NCBI GenBank assembly: GCA_021513715.1
Contig: CP084167.1
Location: 2,179,555 to 2,243,554, forward strand
DNA from: Candidatus Heimdallarchaeum endolithica
GTDB lineage: Archaea; Asgardarchaeota; Heimdallarchaeia; Heimdallarchaeales; Heimdallarchaeaceae
Direction of reading: 5' to 3'
DNA: 64,000 nt
Shown here in pieces: positions 46,901-57,359 of this stretch. Position numbers and translations under genes: made by a program. Position 1 is the stretch's first letter. Each line of letters begins with the position of its first letter. The notes below the pieces were generated by a model. It did not search any database, was not told the origin of the DNA, and saw only the letters and a list, made by a program, of their open reading frames with translations.

Positions 46901-49900
46901 GACATATCTTGAGTAGGTTGACTGACATCGTCATATTTTATAGAAACAACATTTGTTGAGGTTAATGTTGTTGTATCATCATATACTGGAATCTTTATTT
47001 GTGATGTGTCTTGATAAACAACTATTTGTGCATCAATTTCATCTGCTAAGGGGGGTAAATATTCAGTAATTAGAAAAGATAGGGGGTTATTTGTACCTTC
47101 TCCACTAACAGAGTTTATGATTAGTTTATTATTACTTTTTGTATTTTCATCATAGCCATCAAGAATAGAACAGTAAACATAAACATCAATATAGAAGTTT
47201 ATTCCCACATAGCTAAGATCTAATTGGGGGAAGTCTCCTTCGTATAATCCTGTCGAAGGGTTAAATGTATCAAATGTACTGGAAGAGAAGAGAACGTTAT
47301 CTGAACTTCTTCTAAGATAAACAGTTATATATTCAAAAGTGTAAGGGGTAGAAAGGTCGACAGTAACTTTTGGAGGATTATAATAATCTACTTCTCCACC
47401 CTCTGTTACAACGGGGTTCGTAAGATGGACACTCAACAAGGAAGGAGAACCATCTTTTATTTGTGTATCATAGTAATATTGAGTTTGAACATTATCGTTA
47501 ATATCTACAATTTTTGGTCTAATACGAATATAGTTTCCTACAATAAAATCCGCAGAATCAAATAAACTAGCTTCAATTGTAATATCGTAGGCTTTCCAGT
47601 ATCTTTCTACCCATTGTCCGGTGGAATTGTAATCATCTAAATCAAAATCAGCACAGATACCTATTGAAAAAGAGTAGATAGAACCCCAATTTGAGCCATC
47701 AGTTGAGAATTGTATCTCTACAACTGAAGAACAAAGATTGATTCCTGAAATATCAGTAGCTAAAATAACAATATGTGTCTTACCCTGATAAGTTATTGCA
47801 ATGGAAGGATCGTATGGTTCTTGAATATCATTTGCCCCTGCCACAATTGGGTTAAAGAGAATCCCTACTCCAGTCGGTATATTTGTCTTATAATCAGGAG
47901 CTCTTTTATCAACTAAATCAAAAGATTTACTAGTTATTGTCTCATAACCATGTATATCTGAAGCTTTTACAATTATATTCAAAATCATGGGTGTTGGGTG
48001 AGAACCTTTAGGAATAATGAAGGAGAAGGTATAGATATTATCTATTCCTTGTATAAAAGTAGCTACTCCCCAATCAGACCACAAACCAGTATAATCTTGA
48101 TACTTAAAGTGAACATCATTTTCACCTATCACATTATCATCTGTTGCCAAAATTTTGATATTTGTGTCAAAATCGTATCTAGAATCAGAAGAAGGATCAT
48201 TTAAGAATAAAGATAAAGAAGGACCTTGAGCATCCGTAATATATTTTCTGATAGTAGTGTTAAGTATATTTACTCCATCGTCAATTGTAATATGAACAGC
48301 GTATTTAGAATTATCATCTAATATTTCATGCCATAAACTTGCATTAACAGTCGTTTCAACAAAATAATGCGTATTGTTGACTTTTGTAATAGAAAGTTGG
48401 GGGAAAAGTTCATTTTGTTGAGTGGTAAAATCGGATAAGTCAGACCAAATACCGATTATTGTGTTGCTTGTATCTAATAAAGCTATATCTTCAATTACAT
48501 AAAAGGATATATTTGTTCCATTAATAAAATTAGGAATGCTCTCTGGATGAAAGTTTGCTATTTCAGGGGCATATTTGTCTGTTATTTTGAATTCAAGTTC
48601 AAAGGGGTCTTTAGAATATAAATCAACATAAACAATCCCTCCTTGACCATCATCAACTTCAATTGTTTGTTTAGCAAATATTTCAAGTTTGACTTTATCA
48701 CCCACATTTATTCTACTATCTCCGATATGATCTACTTCAAAAATGCATTCTGTGCCTTCTATAACATTAGGATACGCAACTTCATTTATTATTTCGTTCC
48801 AATCTTCTCCAGCCCAAACAGAAACTCGTTTATATAAGTCAACAGGAAAAGCGCCATTGTAATGCTCGATAAAAGGTAAATTGCTAGAAGGATCATTAAG
48901 TAATTTTACTTTCAAATTATGAAAACCATGGATAGCATTTTCTACACCTTCAAGCTTATGTCCAGAGATAATTTGAGGAGTAGATGACCATTCGAGTCTA
49001 TTGTCTGCAAGAACAATATTCATACTATTAACAGTTCCTTCATTTCCGAACCTGTCTGTAGCTTTTACTTCACTTACAGAGTCAGGTCCAGTTCCTTCTG
49101 GAATATCTACTCTTGATCCTAAGCTATTATCCCAATAATCAATAAATTCATCATTTGTACCTGCAATTAGAGTAATATCGTAGTAAAGCACATGGTCATA
49201 AATTCCATTATCTATTTCTTCAATAGTAATTGCTTTACACTCTAATAAGAATAAATCTATCTTTGTTGCCCAATCTCCAAAAATGTATCTTCCTGGAGAA
49301 CCAGTATTTCCTTCTCCTACTAAACTTATGGAGGGAACAAAAAAATAGTTCAAATCATCCCACAACCAAACTGTTTCTTGAACAAACAAATCTATAAGAG
49401 CGAAAACGGTCAAATTACCGTTGTTGGAATTTATGTCATCTTCATATGCTGCATCTCTAACTTTTGCAGAGAGTACTAGATCTCCTACATTAGGGTCTGG
49501 TTCTCCTCCTGCTTCTCCTTGTAAAGTTAACCAAGTTACCTCAGGCCCATAGGTATCTTTATAGTATATATCATAATATTGTGAGGAAATGGAATTTCCA
49601 TAAACATCTTCAACAATGTATCTAAATTGTACATGCTCTGGAGCAATAGAATTATATTTAGATTTTAAAAGTTCATAAATATTTACACTGCTATTCTTGT
49701 ACTTTTTATATGCTGAACCAGAAACATAGTATTTTACAGGTTCTCCTCCTATCTCTTCAAGTTCCAAATGTAAGTCGGTTATAGAAACCAGCTCAAAATC
49801 CGGCGAAATATCAAATCTATCTACATTTATCTCTAAGTTAACACTTGATATATCATTTCTATCATTTACCAGAACTGATATTTCGTCTAAAGCACTATCA

Positions 49901-52900
49901 TATGGAATCTCATTTCCCAAAGATCCAGGTTCTCCATGAAGATAATCACTATAAGTATAACTTGTGTATAATCTAGGCTGAACTGAATCAGTAACATTAA
50001 AGTAAATGGTTTTGACTTGTTCATTATTATAGTAAGAAAGGTCAGAAGCCTTAATTTCAATAGCAATATAAGAAGCATAAGTTTGTATCCAATGTCCATT
50101 CTCATCAAGGACGAAATCGTTAACTGTAACAGAAGGAGTTATTGAGAAAGTATATCCTTCATTAATTATTCCTAAATCTGCAAGAATAGGAGATTCAATA
50201 TACTTCTCGTTAAAGTGGTCATATTTTTGTGTATAAATATAATACTTTACACTCTTTAATTCTGCTCCTGAAATATCTGTTAAGCCTATCTCAAAATACC
50301 ATGTTGTATCATCAGCACGAATATAGTCTCGACTATCTGGCATGCGAGGATAATCTATCCAGCAGTCTATCTGAGGAGGAGAAAAATCGTCTACTACTAT
50401 TATCCGAGGTATCTCTGAACTATCTACATCTAATCTTAAGTCATAAAAAGAAACTTTGAAATTATAAGAAGACTGAACAACAGTCGAATTAATTTTGAAG
50501 ACAATTTTGAAATTTTTAACCATCATATAATACTGTGAATTATCTTCTCCATAGGTATAATTTTCATCACTCCCCCATGAGAGAGGGATAGATAGGAGAG
50601 TACGATAATGTTTGATAGAATATAGAGTGATATCATCACTTTCATTATATTTAAAGACTAATAGTTCTGTACCGTTAGTAGATGTAGCATAAATTTCATC
50701 TACATAAATATAGGAAATGTTAGTAGAAGTTGTATAGTTGAGTTCTGCATCAATAACTAAATCGCTTATTCTATCACTCAAAATATATGGAATGTTATTA
50801 GTTTCTTCAAAATCATTTGTTTGTAGTGTAATATAATTTGTAGTAAGCATTGTAGAGTAAGAATGACGATTATACCTGGTACTATAAGAATAAGATAAAT
50901 TGTTACTGAATGGACTTTCGCTTTTCTTCATCCAGCCCTCATAATATTGTGGTAGTTGGAAAAGAATGTATCCAGTACCGTTGTTATCCACGTTCTTTGT
51001 AGCAGAAATATGATAATGAAGATTAGAATAACTTGAAGCGGTGGAAACACTTTTTTCATTATCAAAAATGTACCAATCAATCGTGTTGGGATTTACTGAA
51101 ATAGAACGATGAATAAGATTATTATAATCATTTAACAATTCTATTATGATATTTGTCTGTATTAATGTTCCATTATAGAAGTATTCTGTATTATTAACCC
51201 AACTAATTTTTGTTTCGCTTATTAATTCTCTCCAAATATTGTGTTGTTCCTTAAAATCTTGAACAGTTGTAGAATAGTAAGAACTTAATTCATTTAAGAA
51301 ATAATTTTCAGTGCTATAATCTGTTCTTGAAGAATTTAATATAATCTCAAAGTCTAGCCCTTCAGGAAGGTTTACCAAGTCGTTAAGATCTATATCGATA
51401 ACGGGAGCATTACATTCAGTATCAAAATAATAATCATTAATTATCTGTTTATTATTAGGCTTAATAAAGAAATCAACAAAATCAAAATATAGTTTTTCAT
51501 GTAATTCTGGATAGACATATTCAGGTACTGAAGGATCAACCCATTCATACAGGGGTTTGAGTAAATCGCCTGTTCTTTTATAGAAATCATCATATATTTT
51601 ACCGTATAATGCAGAAAAAGACATATCTTTTATTTCAAAATGATTGAATTCGTCAAAAGTTATGAACATCCAGCTATATCTATTTTTATTATAAGTGTCA
51701 ATTATTGTGCTATTAGACCATGTAATTGAGGAAAGATAATCCATCGGTGGCATCGTACTGTTTCCACTATCGATCAGCAATTTTTCCGAAGGAGTGAGAC
51801 TTTCATAATATACATCATAAGCATCACATACCATTTCTTTAAGCTTATAATGAATGCTTAAAGGATTAGTAGGAAAGGGTTCGAACCAACTTTCAGAATA
51901 GTGAGACATTAGATCCAAATATGGTTGTTCAAATTGCGGACCTGAATAAGCTTGATAATCACTTATATTAGTTTCATAAAATTGAAGCATTAAACTTCCT
52001 TGATAGTCTATTGAGAATTTGGAAGCAAAGTAAAGAGGGTTATAATACCCATTTCTGAAATTTACAAAAGTAGGTAGAGAGAAAAGAAGAGCAATTCTTC
52101 GAGGTAAGGTTTTATCAAAAGGACTATCTTCTGGATAGGCAAAAGTCCGTAAATTCTTATCTTCATCAACGTATAAACAAGGTAATAACCTGTTTCTTGA
52201 CGATTCCGTTGTATCTTTTGTTTCTTTGATAGCTATATAGTTCCACTTTGTTATCTCAGGATTTATTGATAGTTCTTCTGTCACATTAGCCAAAAATTGG
52301 TCTATTTCAGTGGAAGTATAATATTCTGTTCCTTTATCATGAATGAAACGATACAAGTTTTGGAAATCGTCAAAATCTTGATGAGCTGACTGATCTATAC
52401 TGTAAAATATTCCATAATTACGAATATTGTAAACGTCAAGATAATAATTATATTTTGAATCACCATCTTGAACAAAAGACCATAGTCCACTTGTTTCATT
52501 ATATTCTGTTTTAGGAACAACTTCTACAATTATATCTCTATATTCATAATTACCATTTATTCCCATTTTTATTAGTCCAGGGTGAGTATAATACCCCGAA
52601 GCGACCGATTCATAGGAATTATAAGGTAATGAAATAGGTGCACTCAAATTGAAAGTATAAGGATAAACATTGTTTGTAGGTTTAACTGCCCATAATTGTA
52701 TTTTCTCTATTGTATTGGTATCAAAATCTATTATTGTATCAACAAAATTGTGGTAGAGGTTTAAAGGTATTTTAAGATAATGTACGGGTTTTGAAGTAAA
52801 TAATGGCTCATTTTCACTTGTTACATTCAATTCATATTTCAGATGTAGTTTACCATCCCATAATCTTTGTAACCCACTCGTTGGCTCTAAATAGGGATAT

Positions 52901-55900
52901 AATTTCTTTTCCCATGTGTTAAACGTATCATCATAATTTACAGCTCCTCCCCCGAAATCTACTGCAAAAGTATCCCAATATTCTAATCTATTAACAGCAT
53001 AAAGAGCGTTTTTTGTATATTCATCTATAGAAGTTGATGAAAAATCCCAAGAAAAGAATCTTGGTGTTCCTGAAACATTAAGAATAAAATGACTATTAAT
53101 TACAGGAAACTCTTTATAATTTCCAAGATCTATAGAATATTCTTCATATTGTATATTTGCACGTTTAAGGATCTTGGGATTTTCTAAAATATCAGGAACC
53201 GAATACCAATTAGGTAAAGCATTACTTCCTTGTCCTCCATAATAATAAAATTGTTCTGTATTTCCCGCTCCATCGATACATTCTATATAGTAAGTTGTCA
53301 CAGAACCTAACCCTTCTGTTTCAACAGTAAATGTTTGAGAGAAGGTGTGCACTCCATCTGTTAAATCAGAGTCTATCAACTCCACAAAACCACTATTTAT
53401 ACCGTTCTTCCAATATAGAATTGCAGAAATAGGTGTGGTGTCTTCATCTACTGTTATTGTCACTGTAGCGTTATAAGGTCCTGTGGGATAGGTTTCAAAG
53501 TCGGTATTCGTTATCAGATCTCCTCCTGTAAGTATAGGATTAGTTATGTCTCGAATACGAACAGCTGTAGGAATGACTTTGGTCATGTAGTTTCCATAAA
53601 CATCACTTGCAGAAATGGTGAAACGTAATTCATCGTTATTTGACCAATATGAAGCTTGAGGGATAATGAAAGTATAATAGGTAATATAACCGTCATAATG
53701 TGTTTTTGCCCAATCAATTATTGCAATATCATCATCTACATTTGTTATGGCTGTACTTAACTCTCCGTTATCTGGATCAATATAACTATAAGGAGTGAAC
53801 TCATAGTGATGATACTGTAGAGAAACAGAATGAATGTTACTTGCGTCATAAATCCCAAAAGTTACTTCTCCATTTTTTTTAGTGCTAATAAAATGAACAA
53901 TTTGACCTTTATACTCATCTTCATTTTCGATCTTGAATAAAGTATCCGTATGGTCATAATTTTCTATTTCTACAATTTTTGGTTTAACATGGTCTAATAA
54001 TTGTACATCTTGAGTGGAAGTAGAAAAAACATTTCCTACCCAATCAGCAACAACAACATAGTAGTGTAAAGTTCCAGAGTGATTGAAAAACCCAAATGAA
54101 GGAGTAGTAATAGTGTCATTTGTTATAGGAGTAACAGAATCATAATTTGTATATTCGTAGGTGAATTTTTCTCCAGTATCTAAATACCAGAAGAATTGGA
54201 CATAAGCTATTCCACTATCCACATCTTCAACAGTAACAGTTATGGTAGCTGTTTCATTATATTCCATTGAAGTAAAAGTACTGAGAATTATAGCATTAGG
54301 CTTATTATATTCTTCTACAAAAATAGTGTAACTGTTACTTATCCCCAAATTCTCATATGAGTCTAGTGCTGTGAACCAATAAGTGATTAAATCTCTATAT
54401 TTTAACAAATTTTCAATATTATAATCGAAATAATATACACTTGTTATTTCATCTTTATAACAATCTGCTATCTGTTCTGATAAATACTCATAATATGTCC
54501 CATCTGTTACATTATATCTATCTATTTTATAATGTACTTGGATATTGAAAACGTTAGTAGTATCATGTATAGCTGAACTAAACCTTATATTTTTATCGTT
54601 TATATCTATCCCAAATATTTTAGCTACATCAAATGTAGGTGCAACTCCATCTATTACAAGAATACTGTTATTTTCTTTTGGTTCATATGAAACATAGTTT
54701 CTTCCATCACTTGCTTTGATAATATAATGTAAATCCACACCTACTTTTACAGGTTGATGAGAACCATAATAATAAACAAAATCGTGATCTAATCTTTTAT
54801 CGTATTTATTATTATTCGTTCCTCTTTGGTATAAACGTATAGAATCTATAATAATTGTATCATTGAAATGGAAAACTTCTCCAATAGGCTCGATTTTTAT
54901 ATAAAACTTGTTTATGATACTTTTTGTTACATCAAAATTATAAAGACATGAAGTAGTTTGATTAGTTGATATATCTACATCTAGGTTATATGACGAGTTA
55001 TAACAATAGTTATTATATCCTTCATCTATATATTCCCAGAATATGCTATCTGTTTTATTGAATTCTGTATATAATCCTGTAATTCTAAAACTTTTTCCGC
55101 TGTCTGTCCTGCTATTTATTACAAACTGATTCCATTTAGAGAGAGAGACAGGTTTTTCAGTTATTACTTCTATCCATGCTTCTGATAAATTATTATTTAA
55201 AAAGAGTTTTAATTTACTATTTCCCTCTTCTTCTATTTCTTGTATATAACTAAAATACGAAGAACTCAATCTTAACCCATCATATATTATAGAACCATAA
55301 TTTGATAAATTAAGATTGATAGAATTAAGCTCCTCAAAACTTATCCCATCATCGCCGTATTGATAATATTGGAAGTATTCTGTATCATCTCTCAGAAGTT
55401 GATACCCAGCTAAATAGTCATCATAAAAATAAGCTGTTGCACTTACTGTTTTAAAATTATCTTGTATAGCTACTTTGATATTTACTTCATCTGTTTCTTT
55501 TACACTAGTTTTTGGTGTAATCTTAAAATTACTTAACTGTAATCCACTAATTCCGCCAGAATAAAATCCAATTTTTCCATTAAGTATTAAAGGTGAATAT
55601 TTTTCTAAATCCAATATTTTTGAATTTCCATTTAAAATTGATACTTTCAATAAATCATTATATATCGATCCATTGAGCGTATACTTCAAACTATTATCCC
55701 TAACCCAATCAACACTTTCCAATAGAGTTAGTGTATGATTATAAACATAAAATAATTGTAATTTATCTACAGATTGTATATCTCCTGAATAACCTACTTG
55801 ATCCAGTGTTACAATGGAATTTGTATGCGCCAATAAATAATATTCAGGAATACCATCTGTTTTTCTATATTTGAATATTAGACCAAACATTCCATCTGAT

Positions 55901-57357
55901 GTAGGTTTAATATCTATATTGAAATCAAAATCGTCATATGTATGATTCACTGTAGATGATAAAATGCAATAATCCCAATCATCATTATTAACAGTTAGTA
56001 TACCATTTTCATAATACCAATCATCAATTGAATGCGTTCCAACACTACTAGTATCTACATTGGTATATTCCCATTCTGTAAATGGTAAAGGAGAACTATT
56101 AGAAAGAGATGAAAAATCATATTCTTGTCCCAATTGTGTCCATGGACTATATTCAGTAGAAAGAACTTCTGGTTCACTATTATCATTAATACTTATTTCC
56201 TTAATGAAGGATTCTTCTCTTGTTTGAGTATTATTGATAAATCCATTAGAATCATAGTTTATTATTTGATAACGGATGAGTAAAGAAACTGTAGCTTTTC
56301 CTGGATAAACAATAGGTTGTGTGGTTGTTCCATTGAAATAATATTTTTGCTTTGTAGATTCAACTATCGGAACGTTGTAAATATACTGTTCAAAAGGAGT
56401 GTTCTCATTTATTGAAAAATTGGCATAAACTGCTGATATCTTTATATCTGTTCCATTAACTGGCCCATCTGCACCAGGAAGAACAGTGGAATAATATGAA
56501 TCTTCTCTGTAGAGGATTCTGCAACTGATGGAGATATTTTCATCAATAGAAGGATAATAAGGAATAGTACGAAACTCTTCTAAATACGGTTTATCTTCTA
56601 TTACTGGAATATAAAGGTGTTTACTTTCTCCTTCTTGTCCATAACTATCTGTTGCATTAAACCATATTTCATAAGTATCCCCTTCATTGAATTTACTTTT
56701 ATCTGCAGAAAAAGTAAAAGTAAAATTGTTTTCACCAATTTTTGTTGCTCTCCCCTCTAAAATTATTTCATTATTTATTTTTGATACCGCATCTACTTTC
56801 TCACTCCCATCATCCTCTAATCCATCTTCATCATAAACATTAAAATTGATTGTTTTAGATTCTCCACCTATTATAAAAAATTCAGGAATATTTTCAGGAG
56901 GAATATAGATCTCTGGTGAACCATCTGCTACAACAGTATAATCATAGATTAACGATTGAGCATAATTGTGATTAGTTGTTGAATCATTAACTTCAATGAA
57001 ATATCTTACATTAGTATTTGGTTTATATTTGCCTAAACTAACTGCATAGGTTTCTATCCTTGTGTCATTGCTAAAAGGAGTAAAAACATATTCCATTTCT
57101 TTTTTATATTCCACTCCATCTACAAAATAGATCAAGTATATTTCTCCTATTCCCGTCTCATCTTTAACGGTAGTAACAACAGTTACTCCCTCGAACTGGT
57201 TAGGTATATGTGGAAAATGGTAAACTTTCAGAAATTCAGGAGGAGAAGTGTCTACAATCTCCCCCTTCACAAGATCCAATCCATTCAAAGAAGAGATAAG
57301 AAAAAGAATAATAGTTACAAAAGTTAAATACTTTATTTTTTTATTTTTCTTCTTCAA
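43930..57357 (-). CDS. Giant Ig-repeat surface protein, 4475 residues, C-terminal membrane anchor
   Basis: It begins with a signal peptide (IKYLTFVTIILFLISSLNG). A long chain of Ig/cadherin-like beta-sandwich domains follows, separated by D-x-x-x-P linkers (DTSPPEF, DGVAPTF, DHVKPKI, DKTPPTI, DNIKPSV). A ConA-like/DUF1080 domain lies near 460-610 (FGLIFKYRK, GKIGFYSGG). A less repetitive section (about 1450-2300) contains Trp- and Tyr-rich sequence. Near the C-terminus is one transmembrane helix (YSLLLPLLVSGSLLLVTITL, about 4410-4435) and a basic cytoplasmic tail, so most of it is outside the cell. The start is a TTG 3 nt after the subtilase stop, with GGAGGGGG upstream. The last codons (GGKK) encode the GGAGG ribosome binding site of the next giant gene. 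A role in adhesion or cell contact is inferred. Confidence 0.92.
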   Translation of the reverse strand: MKKKNKKIKYLTFVTIILFLISSLNGLDLVKGEIVDTSPPEFLKVYHFPHIPNQFEGVTVVTTVKDETGIGEIYLIYFVDGVEYKKEMEYVFTPFSNDTRIETYAVSLGKYKPNTNVRYFIEVNDSTTNHNYAQSLIYDYTVVADGSPEIYIPPENIPEFFIIGGESKTINFNVYDEDGLEDDGSEKVDAVSKINNEIILEGRATKIGENNFTFTFSADKSKFNEGDTYEIWFNATDSYGQEGESKHLYIPVIEDKPYLEEFRTIPYYPSIDENISISCRILYREDSYYSTVLPGADGPVNGTDIKISAVYANFSINENTPFEQYIYNVPIVESTKQKYYFNGTTTQPIVYPGKATVSLLIRYQIINYDSNGFINNTQTREESFIKEISINDNSEPEVLSTEYSPWTQLGQEYDFSSLSNSSPLPFTEWEYTNVDTSSVGTHSIDDWYYENGILTVNNDDWDYCILSSTVNHTYDDFDFNIDIKPTSDGMFGLIFKYRKTDGIPEYYLLAHTNSIVTLDQVGYSGDIQSVDKLQLFYVYNHTLTLLESVDWVRDNSLKYTLNGSIYNDLLKVSILNGNSKILDLEKYSPLILNGKIGFYSGGISGLQLSNFKITPKTSVKETDEVNIKVAIQDNFKTVSATAYFYDDYLAGYQLLRDDTEYFQYYQYGDDGISFEELNSINLNLSNYGSIIYDGLRLSSSYFSYIQEIEEEGNSKLKLFLNNNLSEAWIEVITEKPVSLSKWNQFVINSRTDSGKSFRITGLYTEFNKTDSIFWEYIDEGYNNYCYNSSYNLDVDISTNQTTSCLYNFDVTKSIINKFYIKIEPIGEVFHFNDTIIIDSIRLYQRGTNNNKYDKRLDHDFVYYYGSHQPVKVGVDLHYIIKASDGRNYVSYEPKENNSILVIDGVAPTFDVAKIFGIDINDKNIRFSSAIHDTTNVFNIQVHYKIDRYNVTDGTYYEYLSEQIADCYKDEITSVYYFDYNIENLLKYRDLITYWFTALDSYENLGISNSYTIFVEEYNKPNAIILSTFTSMEYNETATITVTVEDVDSGIAYVQFFWYLDTGEKFTYEYTNYDSVTPITNDTITTPSFGFFNHSGTLHYYVVVADWVGNVFSTSTQDVQLLDHVKPKIVEIENYDHTDTLFKIENEDEYKGQIVHFISTKKNGEVTFGIYDASNIHSVSLQYHHYEFTPYSYIDPDNGELSTAITNVDDDIAIIDWAKTHYDGYITYYTFIIPQASYWSNNDELRFTISASDVYGNYMTKVIPTAVRIRDITNPILTGGDLITNTDFETYPTGPYNATVTITVDEDTTPISAILYWKNGINSGFVELIDSDLTDGVHTFSQTFTVETEGLGSVTTYYIECIDGAGNTEQFYYYGGQGSNALPNWYSVPDILENPKILKRANIQYEEYSIDLGNYKEFPVINSHFILNVSGTPRFFSWDFSSTSIDEYTKNALYAVNRLEYWDTFAVDFGGGAVNYDDTFNTWEKKLYPYLEPTSGLQRLWDGKLHLKYELNVTSENEPLFTSKPVHYLKIPLNLYHNFVDTIIDFDTNTIEKIQLWAVKPTNNVYPYTFNLSAPISLPYNSYESVASGYYTHPGLIKMGINGNYEYRDIIVEVVPKTEYNETSGLWSFVQDGDSKYNYYLDVYNIRNYGIFYSIDQSAHQDFDDFQNLYRFIHDKGTEYYTSTEIDQFLANVTEELSINPEITKWNYIAIKETKDTTESSRNRLLPCLYVDEDKNLRTFAYPEDSPFDKTLPRRIALLFSLPTFVNFRNGYYNPLYFASKFSIDYQGSLMLQFYETNISDYQAYSGPQFEQPYLDLMSHYSESWFEPFPTNPLSIHYKLKEMVCDAYDVYYESLTPSEKLLIDSGNSTMPPMDYLSSITWSNSTIIDTYNKNRYSWMFITFDEFNHFEIKDMSFSALYGKIYDDFYKRTGDLLKPLYEWVDPSVPEYVYPELHEKLYFDFVDFFIKPNNKQIINDYYFDTECNAPVIDIDLNDLVNLPEGLDFEIILNSSRTDYSTENYFLNELSSYYSTTVQDFKEQHNIWRELISETKISWVNNTEYFYNGTLIQTNIIIELLNDYNNLIHRSISVNPNTIDWYIFDNEKSVSTASSYSNLHYHISATKNVDNNGTGYILFQLPQYYEGWMKKSESPFSNNLSYSYSTRYNRHSYSTMLTTNYITLQTNDFEETNNIPYILSDRISDLVIDAELNYTTSTNISYIYVDEIYATSTNGTELLVFKYNESDDITLYSIKHYRTLLSIPLSWGSDENYTYGEDNSQYYMMVKNFKIVFKINSTVVQSSYNFKVSFYDLRLDVDSSEIPRIIVVDDFSPPQIDCWIDYPRMPDSRDYIRADDTTWYFEIGLTDISGAELKSVKYYIYTQKYDHFNEKYIESPILADLGIINEGYTFSITPSVTVNDFVLDENGHWIQTYASYIAIEIKASDLSYYNNEQVKTIYFNVTDSVQPRLYTSYTYSDYLHGEPGSLGNEIPYDSALDEISVLVNDRNDISSVNLEINVDRFDISPDFELVSITDLHLELEEIGGEPVKYYVSGSAYKKYKNSSVNIYELLKSKYNSIAPEHVQFRYIVEDVYGNSISSQYYDIYYKDTYGPEVTWLTLQGEAGGEPDPNVGDLVLSAKVRDAAYEDDINSNNGNLTVFALIDLFVQETVWLWDDLNYFFVPSISLVGEGNTGSPGRYIFGDWATKIDLFLLECKAITIEEIDNGIYDHVLYYDITLIAGTNDEFIDYWDNSLGSRVDIPEGTGPDSVSEVKATDRFGNEGTVNSMNIVLADNRLEWSSTPQIISGHKLEGVENAIHGFHNLKVKLLNDPSSNLPFIEHYNGAFPVDLYKRVSVWAGEDWNEIINEVAYPNVIEGTECIFEVDHIGDSRINVGDKVKLEIFAKQTIEVDDGQGGIVYVDLYSKDPFELEFKITDKYAPEIANFHPESIPNFINGTNISFYVIEDIALLDTSNTIIGIWSDLSDFTTQQNELFPQLSITKVNNTHYFVETTVNASLWHEILDDNSKYAVHITIDDGVNILNTTIRKYITDAQGPSLSLFLNDPSSDSRYDFDTNIKILATDDNVIGENDVHFKYQDYTGLWSDWGVATFIQGIDNIYTFSFIIPKGSHPTPMILNIIVKASDIHGYETITSKSFDLVDKRAPDYKTNIPTGVGILFNPIVAGANDIQEPYDPSIAITYQGKTHIVILATDISGINLCSSVVEIQFSTDGSNWGSIYSFSIGICADFDLDDYNSTGQWVERYWKAYDITIEASLFDSADFIVGNYIRIRPKIVDINDNVQTQYYYDTQIKDGSPSLLSVHLTNPVVTEGGEVDYYNPPKVTVDLSTPYTFEYITVYLRRSSDNVLFSSSTFDTFNPSTGLYEGDFPQLDLSYVGINFYIDVYVYCSILDGYDENTKSNNKLIINSVSGEGTNNPLSFLITEYLPPLADEIDAQIVVYQDTSQIKIPVYDDTTTLTSTNVVSIKYDDVSQPTQDMSYSGTVVGTEPHPTNSSWQMIVANIDGSIFNIGDKVALAITLQDNCGNTATYRLDNNDDINDDTGLGYRINQASPTVTITSSYSNNEINYASDIDITFSVQHEDGDYNTQYRYSIESGSYTEWTSATGSSGTYSFTIPKTEYRIDEYINIEVRASDETGTYFGTDSVSLHAVDKEPPSGIVFKESPDGAVKDVGEDLSFDCKISDEITPYPYMDYQYRYKNENDDWTTWQTDGTLLEDNYYSITIPGQITTGTYIVEVKGTDEAGNSATYSFDYIVSDKTPPTIDFTPPNGVSNNEAYDLKISYFISDNYVNIEPSMVTFSYKENGEGTAHYRTVHSGSLEDEFYSYIDNAILNYEDTFSITITASDGINLVEITDSFTVSVDATNPSGSNPSVDDSTPVYGSTIELSINVFDDGGVSTLYTKYKCYYKHPGESSFTNYVYGTITTTPEDTKTPTFTLSNLKWYSGAWDVKFTYTDAHGHSGSYTWNDAFTVIDNIKPSVTKPISSSGNTIDVGHSTYIRADFSDLSSLASGLDLAGTPPNRVCYIKHKDPSGNWVYHSISHYSGNTYQVYFVPDSSYSGKLIEWRAVAYDKAGNVQTSSAFYLQVNEVHYAPSIISVWAYGYNDRTMNDLFYARVHAKCSTDNINYIQIRYGPTTSSYTTTSSGISRYSGTARDGYWQKQLTGGDRIGERVYFKYRVRNDYGQYSSWSSWKYVEYKGLFGAMDLELKVEEIEFNESRKTLTVKFNKAFASENYRPFIILKVDQYTTRKLILTPLDEEGKTYILPLSSLIDSYEIDTLEYMFTIENWFGRIWSSEDYSLYISDLTKPKIVKVVYADYYSVGEQITINAKIVDKNIKEIKILFLSPTEKGWKVIKTKNMKEMLSSFFLIGFKAKNSPGYYIQIIARDKNLNEQVSEIYRIIVNLSSSQKYSLLLPLLVSGSLLLVTITLIIIKKPKLLLKAKFFLTSNWSTLSQTRGRKFSHFFKSFGGKK

Positions 57358-57359
57358 TT